A DNA stretch of 19,011 bases from an uncultured cyanobacterium. Lineage in GTDB: Bacteria > Cyanobacteriota > Cyanobacteriia > PCC-6307 > Cyanobiaceae. Both the position numbers and the translations under genes were made by a program. Below are positions 1 through 7,649 of the stretch, piece by piece (position 1 is the stretch's first letter; every line of letters begins with the position of its first letter). The stretch spans positions 1-19,011 of the forward strand of contig CAIXOZ010000062.1 of NCBI GenBank assembly GCA_903921295.1, in the 5' to 3' direction. A model generated the notes under the pieces. That model ran no database searches. It was given only the letters and a program-made list of their open reading frames with translations, and had not been told where the DNA came from.

Positions 1-996
1 GCCCAGCGGGATGTGGCGATGGTGTTCCAGAGCTACGCGCTTTACCCCCACCTGAGCGTCGCTGACAATCTCAGCTTCGGCCTGCGTCGCAGCCGACGGC
101 GCACGGCCCTGCAGCAGCTCCAGGACCACCTGCATCGCCGCACCAACTCCTGGATCCCCCCCCTGCGGGTGCCCTCCCGACGAGAAGACGGGATCGAAGC
201 CAGGATCCAGGAGGTGGCCCGCACCCTCGAACTCGAAGGCCTGCTCGATCGCCGCCCGAAGGAGCTTTCCGGTGGCCAGAAGCAGCGGGTGGCCCTGGGC
301 CGCGCCCTGGCCCGCCATCCGGCCGTGTTCCTGATGGATGAGCCGCTCAGCAACCTCGATGCCAAGCTGCGGGCCGGCACCCGGACCCAGATTGTCGCCC
401 TGCAGCGCCAGCTGGCCACGACCACCCTGTACGTCACCCACGATCAGGTGGAGGCGATGACCATGGGCCATCGCATCGCCGTGCTGCACCAGGGGCAGCT
501 GCAGCAGCTTGGGACGCCCATGGAGCTGTATCAATGGCCCGCCAACCTGTTCGTGGCCCAGTTCATCGGCAGTCCGCCGATGACCCTGCTGCCCGTTCGC
601 ATCGAGAGCGACTCAACCCTGATGCTCGGTGAGCGGCGTCTGCCGTTGCAGGGTCCCCTGCAGGCACTGCTGGGAGCCCGCCGAGGCCAGGCACTGACGG
701 CCGGCCTCCGGGCCGAACACCTCAGCCTGGCACCGGCCACCAACCGAAACCTGCCGGCGGAGGTGAGCCACATCGAGGCCCTGGGCAATGAACAACTGGT
801 GACGGCGCGCCTGCGTTATGGCAACCATCTGGTGCAACTGCGCTGCACCCCCCTGGAGCGGCTCGTGCCCGGCCAGGCGATCCATCTGGCGGTCGATCCG
901 TTCGGCTGGCGGCTGTTCGAGGACAACGGCGATGCCCTGAGGCCGCCTGTCGCCCCGCCTGCCGCGCAGGGACCGAGCCTGCCTGTGATTCCCTGA
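1..996 (+). CDS. ABC transporter ATP-binding protein, MalK/UgpC type (5' truncated by window)
   Basis: This is an ATPase subunit of a sugar- or osmolyte-type ABC importer; it hydrolyses ATP at the inner membrane face to drive uptake by partners outside the window. The frame is open from base 1 (AQRDVAMVFQSYALYPH), so the true start and Walker A lie upstream. Visible in order are the Q-loop (VFQSYALYPH), the signature LSGGQKQRVALGRAL, Walker B with D-loop (VFLMDEPLSNLDAK), the H-loop (YVTHDQVEAM), and a C-terminal TOBE-like region after FIGSPPMTLLP. The phrase MTMGHRIAVL and the TOBE tail are typical of MalK/UgpC/GgtA ATPases. Between FGLR and LSGGQ there are about 60 residues, whereas E. coli MalK has about 33, so there is an insertion of roughly 27 residues rich in Arg and Gln. 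The substrate cannot be told from this subunit alone. It ends 19 bp from the convergent mutS2 stop. Confidence 0.93.
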   Translation, partial: AQRDVAMVFQSYALYPHLSVADNLSFGLRRSRRRTALQQLQDHLHRRTNSWIPPLRVPSRREDGIEARIQEVARTLELEGLLDRRPKELSGGQKQRVALGRALARHPAVFLMDEPLSNLDAKLRAGTRTQIVALQRQLATTTLYVTHDQVEAMTMGHRIAVLHQGQLQQLGTPMELYQWPANLFVAQFIGSPPMTLLPVRIESDSTLMLGERRLPLQGPLQALLGARRGQALTAGLRAEHLSLAPATNRNLPAEVSHIEALGNEQLVTARLRYGNHLVQLRCTPLERLVPGQAIHLAVDPFGWRLFEDNGDALRPPVAPPAAQGPSLPVIP

Positions 997-1015
997 GCGC
1001 TGCGGGGTCAGACGC

Positions 1016-3472
1016 TCAGCGCACCCAGACGACCGAGCAACCCGGGCCGCCGTCACCGCGCTCCGCATCCACCACCCGCTCCACCCCGGGAACGGACTCC
1101 AGCCACTGACGCAGGCCCCGCTTGAGCTTGCCGGTGCCGATGCCATGGATCACCCAGAGCGGTCCGTTGGCGGAGCGCAACCGCTCCTCCACCGCCGCCT
1201 CGGCTTCGTGCACCCGCAGGCCACGCACATCGACGGTGTTTGCGTCGGTGCGCACCTGGGGGCCTGGGGCTCCGACGCGGCTGCGGGTCTGGACGCGCAC
1301 CGCGACCGGCTCCGGCGGTGTGGGCTTCTCCCCGTGCAGACCCTCCACCCCGGCCAGCTCCACCTGCAGCCGCAGCACGCCGCAGCGCACCGTCAGCTCC
1401 AGGCCGTCGTCCCGGATCGCCAGCACCTCCGCAGCGCGCCCCAGGGACAGCAGGCGCACCCGATCGCCGATCGCCGGCGTCCAGCCCCGGTGCTGCCGGC
1501 GCTCCGGCTGGGGCTGGTGCTCCCGCTCCAGGCGCCGCAGCCGCTGACCGGCCTGGCGCGCCAGCTCGCCGGCGCTGCGACCATCACCCCGATCGGCGGC
1601 GGCCCCCCCGCGCCTGAGCCGGCGGATCAGACGTCGCACCTCTCCCTGCCCCTCGCGGATCGATCGCTCCAGCTCCTGACGCCGCTGCTCCTGGAGCTCG
1701 GAGCTCTGCTCCTTCTGCTGCTCCCAGCGGGCCAGCAATTCCTCGTGCAGCAGCTCCGTGCGCGCCAGCAGGGCCGCCGCTTCCTCGGCCGCCTCCTGCT
1801 GGCGCTGGCGCTGCTGCTCCAGCCCCTGGATCACCTGGTTGACATCGCCGTCGGCGCCTGGGGCGAGCAGCGAGGCCGCAGAAGCGATCACGGTCTGATC
1901 GAGCCCGAGCCGACTGGCGATCGCCAGGGCATTGCTGCGGCCGGGGATGCCCCAGAGCAGGCGATAGGTGGGGGACAGCGTCTCGCTGTCGAACGCCACG
2001 GAGGCATTCTCGAAACGGGAATCCTGATACTTGAGCGCCTTGAGCTCCCCGAAATGGGTGGTGGCGATGGTCAGCCGGGCGCGATCGGCGAGATGTCGCA
2101 GCAGCGACATCGCCAGCGCCACCCCCTCACCGGGATCGGTACCAGCCCCAACCTCATCGAGCAGAACCAGACTGGCTCCGCCCCGCGGCGCCTGGATCGC
2201 ATCCGCGGCGGGCAGGGCCGCCAGGATGCGGGCAATCCGGCGCACATGGCCGCTGAAGGTGGAGAGGTTCTGCTGCAGCGACTGCTCATCACCGATATCG
2301 GCAAGCACCTGCTCACACCACGGCAGCTCAGGCGTGCCCTCGCAGGGCAGGAACAGACCGGCGCGGGCCATCAACGCCGCCAGGCCGACGCTCTTGAGGG
2401 TGACCGTCTTGCCACCGGTGTTCGGACCGGTGATCGCCACCACCCTGAGCGCCTCGGGCACGGTCACACTGACCGGCACCACCGCCTGACCGCCAAGGCG
2501 ACGCTCCTGCCAGAGCAACAGCGGATGGCGCAACTCCAGCAAGCGGAAGGGGGCCTCGGGGTCGGCCAGCAGCCTGGGGCGCACGGCACCGAGCCACTGG
2601 CTGTAACGGGCCCGGCTCAGGGCCGCATCGAGGCGCACCAGCACCGCCTGCAGCCGCTCCAGCGCCGGCGCTTCTTCCGCCACCAGACCACTGAGCTGGC
2701 GCAGGACCACGAGCTCCTCCTCCCGCTCCGACCCTTCGAGGTCGCGGATGCGGTTGCCGATGCCAAGCACCGCCTGGGGCTCGATGAACACGGTGTTGCC
2801 GGAGGCCGAACTGTCGTGCACCAGGCCGGGCACCTGGGCGCCGACACCGGCCTTGACCGCCAGCACCGGCCGACCCTGACGCTCGGCGATCACGGTGTCC
2901 TGCAGCAGGGCGCTGTAGCGGCGGATCAGCTCCTGCAGCCGCTCCCGCCGCTCCGCGCGGGCGCCCTTGAGCTGACGGCGCAGCCCCTCCAGGGCCGGGC
3001 TGGCGCGATCGGCCACCCGGCCGCCGTCATCAAGGCAGAAATGCAGCCGCTGTTCGAGTTCCGGCAGGGTTCGCAGCTCCGTGAGCAGCTCCGTGCAGAC
3101 CGGCCTGAGCTCCTCCTCCGCGATCTGGCGACGGAGGCGGCGCGCCGCCGCCAGGGTGCCGGCCAGGGCGAGCAGGGCCTCACCACCGGCGCAGCCGCCC
3201 TTGGCACAGAGGCTGACCGTGGCGGCGATGTCGGCGACGCCAGCGAAGCTGAGTCCCCCCTCCAGCAGGCCATCGAGGGCCAGCAGTTCGGTGGTCTCGG
3301 CAAGCAGGCGCTCACTCGCCGCCAGATCGCTCCCCAGGGGCAGGCGCAGACAGAGGCGACGACCGGCCTCAGTGCTGGCAAAACTGGCCAGATGCTCGGC
3401 GAGCCGCGACCACTCGAGCAGCTCAAGGGTTTCCGCCTGGATCGGCGCCGGCGCAACAGCAGACAATGTCAC
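1016..3472 (-). CDS. mutS2: MutS2 family protein (Smr-domain ATPase)
   Basis: MutS2 is a MutS-like ATPase that acts on branched DNA to suppress recombination and, in some bacteria, acts on collided ribosomes; it is not part of classical mismatch repair. The 818-residue product is close to the usual family length (about 780-820). Walker A GPNTGGKT lies at about residues 349-356, the MutS segment DIGDEQSLQQNLSTFSGHV at about 392-410 and Walker B LVLLDEVGAGTDP at about 435-447. A long charged Glu/Gln/Arg coiled coil follows. The last 72 residues form a Smr domain with VDVRG at its start and HGIGTGKLKR. The MutS1 mismatch-binding domain is absent, as expected. The start is GTG; it overlaps the TGA of the upstream VOC gene as GTGA, implying translational coupling. 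It is the last gene of the hemB-VOC-mutS2 block. Confidence 0.96.
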   Translation of the reverse strand: MTLSAVAPAPIQAETLELLEWSRLAEHLASFASTEAGRRLCLRLPLGSDLAASERLLAETTELLALDGLLEGGLSFAGVADIAATVSLCAKGGCAGGEALLALAGTLAAARRLRRQIAEEELRPVCTELLTELRTLPELEQRLHFCLDDGGRVADRASPALEGLRRQLKGARAERRERLQELIRRYSALLQDTVIAERQGRPVLAVKAGVGAQVPGLVHDSSASGNTVFIEPQAVLGIGNRIRDLEGSEREEELVVLRQLSGLVAEEAPALERLQAVLVRLDAALSRARYSQWLGAVRPRLLADPEAPFRLLELRHPLLLWQERRLGGQAVVPVSVTVPEALRVVAITGPNTGGKTVTLKSVGLAALMARAGLFLPCEGTPELPWCEQVLADIGDEQSLQQNLSTFSGHVRRIARILAALPAADAIQAPRGGASLVLLDEVGAGTDPGEGVALAMSLLRHLADRARLTIATTHFGELKALKYQDSRFENASVAFDSETLSPTYRLLWGIPGRSNALAIASRLGLDQTVIASAASLLAPGADGDVNQVIQGLEQQRQRQQEAAEEAAALLARTELLHEELLARWEQQKEQSSELQEQRRQELERSIREGQGEVRRLIRRLRRGGAAADRGDGRSAGELARQAGQRLRRLEREHQPQPERRQHRGWTPAIGDRVRLLSLGRAAEVLAIRDDGLELTVRCGVLRLQVELAGVEGLHGEKPTPPEPVAVRVQTRSRVGAPGPQVRTDANTVDVRGLRVHEAEAAVEERLRSANGPLWVIHGIGTGKLKRGLRQWLESVPGVERVVDAERGDGGPGCSVVWVR

Positions 3473-3906
3473 CCTGCGCTGGACCCTGTGATAGGCAGGG
3501 GTGCCGGAATCGGCGCCTGCCCTTCGATGTTGGAGGGAATGCCGGCGGGGGGCTCATACAGCACTTCCAGCCAGTTGCCCTCGGGATCCTGCAGGTAGAA
3601 GCTGGCGGTGCCATCGCGATGGTCATGCACCGGCCCCACCGACTGGCCACCCGCCTCGAGGCGATCATGCACGGCCTGAACTTCGGCGCGATCGCTGAAG
3701 TGAAAGGCGAAATGGGGCCCTGCCGCCCTGTAATCGGGACTGAGCAGGGCGATGCCATCGCCGGAATCAGGGGCCTGCAGATAGGCCCAGTCGGAAGCCT
3801 CCCAGGTCAGACGCAGGCCAAGGGAGCAGTAGAAGGCCTTGGCACGCTCCATGTCCTGCACCCGCAGGGCGACATGGCCAAGCCTGGGGATGGCGGCGGA
3901 AGACAC
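3469..3906 (-). CDS. VOC superfamily protein (glyoxalase/bleomycin-resistance fold)
   Basis: This is a 145-residue protein of the vicinal-oxygen-chelate fold, whose members use a metal held by His/Glu residues for isomerase, dioxygenase or binding roles. Paired beta-alpha-beta modules are visible: GHVALRVQDMERAKAFY at the N-terminus and YLQDPEGNWLEVLYEP near the C-terminus. Candidate metal ligands are H11, H65 or H69, and E114. The start is GTG at 3906; no strong Shine-Dalgarno is visible and no upstream alternative looks better. The C-terminal 20 residues beyond EVLYEPP look like an unstructured extension. It lies 157 bp downstream of hemB and overlaps mutS2 by 4 bp. It could be a glyoxalase I-like enzyme, but the sequence does not settle the substrate. 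Confidence 0.88.
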   Translation of the reverse strand: MSSAAIPRLGHVALRVQDMERAKAFYCSLGLRLTWEASDWAYLQAPDSGDGIALLSPDYRAAGPHFAFHFSDRAEVQAVHDRLEAGGQSVGPVHDHRDGTASFYLQDPEGNWLEVLYEPPAGIPSNIEGQAPIPAPLPITGSSAG

Positions 3907-4017
3907 GGGAAGGGGGGATCAGAGACAGCCATTCTCGGCGCCAGCGGTCCGAGTCGTTGGAGCCCGGAGGCGGAGACCTCTCAGGTCCCGGTGATCGCGG
4001 CGCCGCATGGATCGGCG

Positions 4018-4038
4018 AGGGATCCCGTCGGGATCCTT
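4018..4038. repeat. Hairpin in the hemB-VOC spacer
   Basis: AGGGATCCC and GGGATCCTT can pair across a GTC loop: nine pairs including one G-T wobble. It starts 26 bases past the hemB stop. No U-run follows in the hemB direction, so a factor-independent terminator is not supported; a processing or stabilising structure is equally possible. Confidence 0.55.
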
Positions 4039-4063
4039 TCCCGAGGCGACCCCGGAGCCTCGC

Positions 4064-5065
4064 TCATCCTTGCGTCAACCAGGCGGCGGCGTCGCAGGCG
4101 TGATAGGTGAGGATCAGATCGGCACCGGCCCGCTTGAAGCTGAGCAGGGTCTCGAGCACCACCGCCCGTTCATCGATCCAACCCCGTTCGGCGGCGGCCT
4201 TCACCATCGAATATTCACCGCTGACGTTGTAAGCGGCGATCGGCAGTTCACTTTCCTGGCGCAGGCGCAGGATGATGTCGAGGTAGGCCAGTCCCGGTTT
4301 GACCATCAGGATGTCGGCGCCTTCGGCCTCATCGAGCTGGGCCTCGGTGAGCGCTTCCCGGCTGTTGGCCGGATCCATCTGGTAGGTGCTCTTGTCCTTG
4401 GGAATCGGCTTGCCGGCCAGGGCCCGGGGCGCCGAATCGAGGGCCTCACGGAAGGGTCCGTAGTAAGCGGAGGCGTACTTGGCCGTGTAGCTGATGATGC
4501 CCACATGCTCGAAACCGGCCTCGTCCAGGGCCTCGCGGATGGCACCGACACGGCCATCCATCATGTCGCTGGGACCGATCAGGTCCGCACCGGCACGGGC
4601 CTGGGCCACGGCCTGACGGCAGAGGATCTCCACCGTTTCATCGTTGAGCACCACCCCCTCGGCGCTGACGATGCCGTCATGGCCGTCGCACGAATAGGGA
4701 TCAAGGGCCACATCGGTCATGATCGTCATGCCTGGGTGCACCTCCTTCAGGCGACGGATCGCCCGTGGGATCAGGCCGCCCTCGTTGCAGCACTCGATGC
4801 CGTCCTCGGTCTTGAGGCCATCGGCCACCTTGGGGAACAGCACCACGCAGCGGATGCCCAGATCCCAGGCACGACCGACCTCCTGCACCAGTCCCTCCAG
4901 GCTCCAGCGCTGGGCACCGGGCATGGCACCGATCGGCTCATTACTGGCCCCCTCATGCACGAACAGGGGATAGATGAAGTCGGCGGGGCTGAGGTGGTGT
5001 TCACGCACCATCGCCCTCAGGGCCGGGGTGCGGCGCAGACGACGGGGGCGGTAGGTGAGGTCCAT
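4064..5065 (-). CDS. hemB: Delta-aminolevulinic acid dehydratase (porphobilinogen synthase)
   Basis: HemB condenses two 5-aminolevulinate molecules to porphobilinogen (EC 4.2.1.24) in the cytosol, the first common step to heme, chlorophyll and bilins. The 333-residue length is typical. The two Schiff-base lysines are visible: K196 in SYTAKYAS and K256 in ILMVKPG. In the metal region, TDVALDPYSCDGHDG, the three zinc cysteines of the E. coli/yeast type are replaced by A120, D122 and D130. That pattern belongs to the magnesium-responsive, zinc-independent group found in photosynthetic organisms. The ATG start gives the usual cyanobacterial N-terminus MDLTYRPRRLRRTPALRAM. It is 160 bp downstream of the DnaJ-like gene and upstream of the VOC gene on the same strand. 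I could not place a convincing promoter. Confidence 0.98.
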   Translation of the reverse strand: MDLTYRPRRLRRTPALRAMVREHHLSPADFIYPLFVHEGASNEPIGAMPGAQRWSLEGLVQEVGRAWDLGIRCVVLFPKVADGLKTEDGIECCNEGGLIPRAIRRLKEVHPGMTIMTDVALDPYSCDGHDGIVSAEGVVLNDETVEILCRQAVAQARAGADLIGPSDMMDGRVGAIREALDEAGFEHVGIISYTAKYASAYYGPFREALDSAPRALAGKPIPKDKSTYQMDPANSREALTEAQLDEAEGADILMVKPGLAYLDIILRLRQESELPIAAYNVSGEYSMVKAAAERGWIDERAVVLETLLSFKRAGADLILTYHACDAAAWLTQG

Positions 5066-5225
5066 GGGCGGCCGGGGGATCGGCGGATCCTACGGAGAGG
5101 CTCTGCCGGCAGGAGGTCGACCAGGAAGGTTGTGACCGAGTGCAGCCTGATGCCCGCTCTGCAGAACGCTCAGCAGGCGCCCCACGGACGATCGGGGCCA
5201 GGGCACCCCCCTGAAGCGCCGGCGC

Positions 5226-6191
5226 TCAGAGCCGGGCCTGGCTGAGCCAGTCAGCGCGGGGATCGTCATGGCGCAGCTCGCGCAACTGCTCGATCAGCTG
5301 CCGCTCCAGCTCCGAGAGGCTGGCGGGCAGTCGCAGGCTGGTGGTGAACAGCAGATCGCCGCGGCCCTGTCGGTTGGGCCAGCCCTTGCCCTTGAGCCGC
5401 AGACTGCGGCCGGGAGCCGTGCCGGCGGGCACCTGCACCGTCGCTTCACCATCGGGAGTGACCACCTTCACCTCGGCACCGAGCATCAGCTCATCGAGGC
5501 TGAGGGGTAGATCGGCACGCAGCTGCTCCCCCTCGAGCGACCAGACCGGATGGGGCGTGAGCTGAAGGTTCAGATAAAGGTCACCGCGACGCCCGGTGGT
5601 CGGCTGCTGCTTGCCCTTGCCCTTGAGCCGCAGCCTGCTGCCATCGCGCACCCCGGCGGGAATGCGCACCTGAACACGCTCCTCATTGACGAAGATCGGG
5701 CGCTCGCAGCCGCGGAAGGCCTCGCTGAAGCTGATGTTGAGGGTGGCCTCGGCATCAAGGTTGAGGGGCTGGGACCGGGGCCCGGCAGCGCCTGGAAAAC
5801 CGGCACCGCCACCGAAGCCGGAGGGAAAGCCGGAGCCGAAGCCAAAACCGGCGGGGCCACCGCCGCCGCCGCCGCCGAAGCGGCCGAGCAGGTCATTGAT
5901 GAAATCATCGAAGTTGCCGTAGCGGCCGAAGTCGACATCGGTGCCGCCTGAGGCCGACCCCGCCTGGTTCCAGTACTGACCGAACTGCTCGTAGCGCCGA
6001 CGCTTGTCGGGATCGGAGAGCACCTCGTAGGCCTCACTCACCTCCTTGAACTTGGCCTCGGCGGATTGATCGCCAGGATTGACATCCGGGTGGTACTGGC
6101 GGGCCAGCTTGCGAAAGGCGCGCTTCACCGTGTCGGCATCCGCCCCCCGCTCGACGCCGAGAACCTTGAAGTAATCGCGATAGCCGTTCAC
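5226..6191 (-). CDS. DnaJ-type co-chaperone lacking the zinc finger (CbpA-like, type II)
   Basis: This Hsp40 co-chaperone would stimulate a DnaK ATPase and deliver clients. An N-terminal J domain covers about residues 4-70 with the HPD motif at 34-36 (RQYHPDVNPG). A Gly/Phe-rich linker follows at about 85-145, including a run of seven glycines. The two C-terminal beta-sandwich client-binding domains come next, recognisable by VQVRIPAGVRDGSRLRLKGKG and a second copy, VQVPAGTAPGRSLRLKGKG. No CxxCxGxG repeats are present, so it is type II (CbpA-like), not canonical DnaJ. The GTG start sits three codons before YRDYFKVLGV; no in-frame ATG or GTG lies just upstream and no clear Shine-Dalgarno is seen. 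The 321-residue length suits the class. Cyanobacteria carry several DnaJ paralogues, so a specific symbol is not justified. It diverges from the thioredoxin-like gene. Confidence 0.93.
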   Translation of the reverse strand: MNGYRDYFKVLGVERGADADTVKRAFRKLARQYHPDVNPGDQSAEAKFKEVSEAYEVLSDPDKRRRYEQFGQYWNQAGSASGGTDVDFGRYGNFDDFINDLLGRFGGGGGGGPAGFGFGSGFPSGFGGGAGFPGAAGPRSQPLNLDAEATLNISFSEAFRGCERPIFVNEERVQVRIPAGVRDGSRLRLKGKGKQQPTTGRRGDLYLNLQLTPHPVWSLEGEQLRADLPLSLDELMLGAEVKVVTPDGEATVQVPAGTAPGRSLRLKGKGWPNRQGRGDLLFTTSLRLPASLSELERQLIEQLRELRHDDPRADWLSQARL

Positions 6192-6321
6192 TAGGAAGCA
6201 GGCAAGAGGGGCTGGCGCGGCGGCCGCCCCAATCTTCTCAGTGACAGCGTGCTGCGGAGGCCCGGCGCAGGGGCGGAAGGCCGTACGCCGGAGCTACGGT
6301 CTGGGCCCAGTTACCCCGGTT

Positions 6322-6783
6322 GTGATGGTTGCCCTGCGTTCCCTGGTGCTCAACGCGGCATCGGGCCTGCTGCTGGTGGTCGGTGCGCCGGCGATGGCGG
6401 AGGTTCCCAGCGCCAGCAGCGGCGTCCCGGCACCAACGGGTCAGGGGGCGAGCGCGGGCACCCAGCCGATCGATCGGCGTCTGGCCCTGGCGGAGCGCCT
6501 GAGCCGCAGCGGAGCTCTGTTCTATGGGGCCTATTGGTGCGGTCACTGCCAGCATCAGAAGGATCTCTTCGGCAGCCAGGCCAGCCCTTTCCTTCCGTAT
6601 GTGGAATGCGACCGCGACGATGCCGGCCGCCGTCGCTGCCAGAAGGCCGGAGTGCGGGCCTATCCGACCTGGGTGATCGGCCAGGAGCGCCGGGAGGGAA
6701 CCCTCAGCCTCCAGGCCCTGGAGACCTGGCTGGATGAATCCCGCGCAGACGGTCGGTCCCCGGGGCCGACCCAGCGCCCCTGA
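6322..6783 (+). CDS. Exported thioredoxin-fold protein, VKOR-partner-like domain
   Basis: This is a short protein with an N-terminal signal peptide (VALRSLVLNAASGLLLVVG, then APAMA before E) and one thioredoxin-like domain. Numbered from ATG 6325 (152 residues), the redox motif YWCGHC has cysteines at 72 and 75, extra cysteines fall at 95 (YVECDRDD) and 105, and the cis-proline segment YPTW is at 113-116. This arrangement, with CxxC followed by LFG, YVEC and YPTW, is what I recall from the thioredoxin domain fused to cyanobacterial VKOR proteins. No membrane VKOR domain is present, so it is a stand-alone version, probably in the periplasm or thylakoid lumen, acting in disulfide chemistry. The start could be GTG 6322 or ATG 6325; a longer GTG frame from 6241 would bury the signal peptide and is unlikely. 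It is convergent with 6808-7167. Confidence 0.82.
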   Translation: MMVALRSLVLNAASGLLLVVGAPAMAEVPSASSGVPAPTGQGASAGTQPIDRRLALAERLSRSGALFYGAYWCGHCQHQKDLFGSQASPFLPYVECDRDDAGRRRCQKAGVRAYPTWVIGQERREGTLSLQALETWLDESRADGRSPGPTQRP

Positions 6784-6807
6784 CCTGGGTCGCGGACGCG
6801 CTCGGGC

Positions 6808-7167
6808 TCACTGATCAGAGCGAGGTGCTCCGTTGTACTGCACCTGCAGCACCTGCTGGCCAGACGGCGCCACGACGATCTGGGTTTCCACGGTGGCCGC
6901 CTGCTGGTTGACCTGCCAGCCCGGGGGCCCTCCGAGGAAACGGAAGGTGAAGCCCTGATCACCGCTCTTGATCAGACAGCGGCCCCCAAAGCGGCTGTGC
7001 ATGCAATCGGCGGCGAAATAGCGACTGAGGCCACCGTTGAGCTTTTCAGCGGTCATCCGCGCCAGGTTCGTGGCCCGCTGCAGATCGCCCCCCAGCTGCG
7101 CCCTGGCTGTGGAGCCGCCGAGGACGACCAGACCGAGCGCGGCGACCATTGTCAGAGCTCTTCGCAT
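6808..7167 (-). CDS. Small exported hypothetical protein with two cysteines
   Basis: I do not recognise a named family. The 119-residue product starts MRRALTMVAALGLVVLGGSTARA, a clear Sec signal peptide with likely cleavage after ARA (residue 23). The mature part has an amphipathic N-terminal stretch, then CMHSRFGGRC (Cys 55 and 64), which could form a disulfide, and a beta-rich C-terminus with WQVNQQAATVETQIVVA. The start is ATG; no strong Shine-Dalgarno is seen. It ends 24 bp from the end of the convergent thioredoxin-like gene. Both products carry signal peptides, so shared export and redox maturation is possible, but this rests on adjacency alone. Confidence 0.75.
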   Translation of the reverse strand: MRRALTMVAALGLVVLGGSTARAQLGGDLQRATNLARMTAEKLNGGLSRYFAADCMHSRFGGRCLIKSGDQGFTFRFLGGPPGWQVNQQAATVETQIVVAPSGQQVLQVQYNGAPRSDQ

Positions 7168-7344
7168 CAGGAGTCAGCACGACAACGCTCATCTTTAGGA
7201 AACAAACCCGGAGAACGCCAACAGATTCCCCGGACGCTGCAGCAGCTGTCAGAAAGATTCATCGACGCCGACGTGCCGATGGCCTGCAAGCGGACAGGGG
7301 CGTTTCAGACTGTTGTCACAGTATTTGCTCTCAGCCAAGCAGCG
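7168..7344. other. AT-richer intergenic region between divergent small genes
   Basis: This stretch separates the minus-strand exported protein from the plus-strand RHH protein and is clearly less GC-rich than its surroundings (for example around 7185-7205 and 7300-7340). It presumably holds both promoters. Candidate boxes such as TAAAGAT on the minus strand near 7187-7193 are too weak to call. An in-frame ATG at 7279 would extend the RHH protein by 22 residues of unrelated composition, which I do not favour. Confidence 0.5.
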
Positions 7345-7581
7345 GTGCCCGCCCCCCAACGACGACAGCTGAATGTACCTGTGGACTCCACATTGGCAGA
7401 TGCCCTCAAAACCAGAGCGGCGCAGGAGGGTGTCACCCTCAGCCACCTGGTGCAACAACTTCTGATCGCGGCGATGGAGGGCTGGAGCAAAACGCCGGAC
7501 GCCCACAAACGCCTCGATGATCACGAACAACGCCTCACACGGCTGGAGAATCACCCGCTCTTGAGGACAAAGCGACCCTGA
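7345..7581 (+). CDS. Ribbon-helix-helix (CopG/Arc-like) DNA-binding protein, copy 1
   Basis: This is a 78-residue putative regulator or antitoxin-like protein. RRQLNVPVDSTLADALKT gives a beta strand followed by helix A; then RAAQEGVTLSHLVQQLLIAAMEG gives a turn and helix B, the standard RHH pattern. A charged C-terminal tail follows (DAHKRLDDHEQRLTRLENH) with coiled-coil character. The favoured start is GTG 7345; ATG 7279 is an in-frame alternative. No good Shine-Dalgarno precedes either. It is the paralogue of the next gene, which starts 68 bp downstream. Its base composition is less GC-rich than that of the flanking housekeeping genes, which could reflect transfer. No adjacent toxin-like gene is seen. 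Confidence 0.75.
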   Translation: MPAPQRRQLNVPVDSTLADALKTRAAQEGVTLSHLVQQLLIAAMEGWSKTPDAHKRLDDHEQRLTRLENHPLLRTKRP

Positions 7582-7601
7582 ACCCAGCCCCCGACGAGAC
7601 A

Positions 7602-7625
7602 CCTAGGATTTCTAGTAATCCTAGG
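7602..7625. promoter_or_regulatory. Perfect inverted repeat with three phased CTAG cores; candidate RHH operator
   Basis: CCTAGGATT and AATCCTAGG form a perfect 9-bp inverted repeat around the 6-base spacer TCTAGT. The element holds three CTAG tetramers starting at 7603, 7612 and 7621, spaced exactly 9 bp apart. It lies 24 bp upstream of the second RHH start and just after the first RHH stop. RHH dimers commonly bind short repeated sites in their own promoters, so autoregulation is a reasonable inference. As RNA it could also form a hairpin, but no U-run follows. Confidence 0.6.
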
Positions 7626-7649
7626 AACCTGTTCTCCTGGAGTCGATGG

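Noticed and set aside
1145..3598. 817-residue open frame on the plus strand antisense to mutS2
   Set aside because: Its composition (His/Gln/Gly/Arg-rich, no domains) is what the antisense frame of a GC-rich gene gives, and mutS2 on the other strand has all family motifs.
4007..5245. 412-residue plus-strand frame antisense to hemB
   Set aside because: It is a shadow of the well-supported hemB; Gly/His-rich sequence without motifs.
5790..5890. Tandem repeat or CRISPR-like repeats around the glycine codons
   Set aside because: They encode the Gly/Phe-rich linker of the DnaJ-type protein and have no spacer structure.
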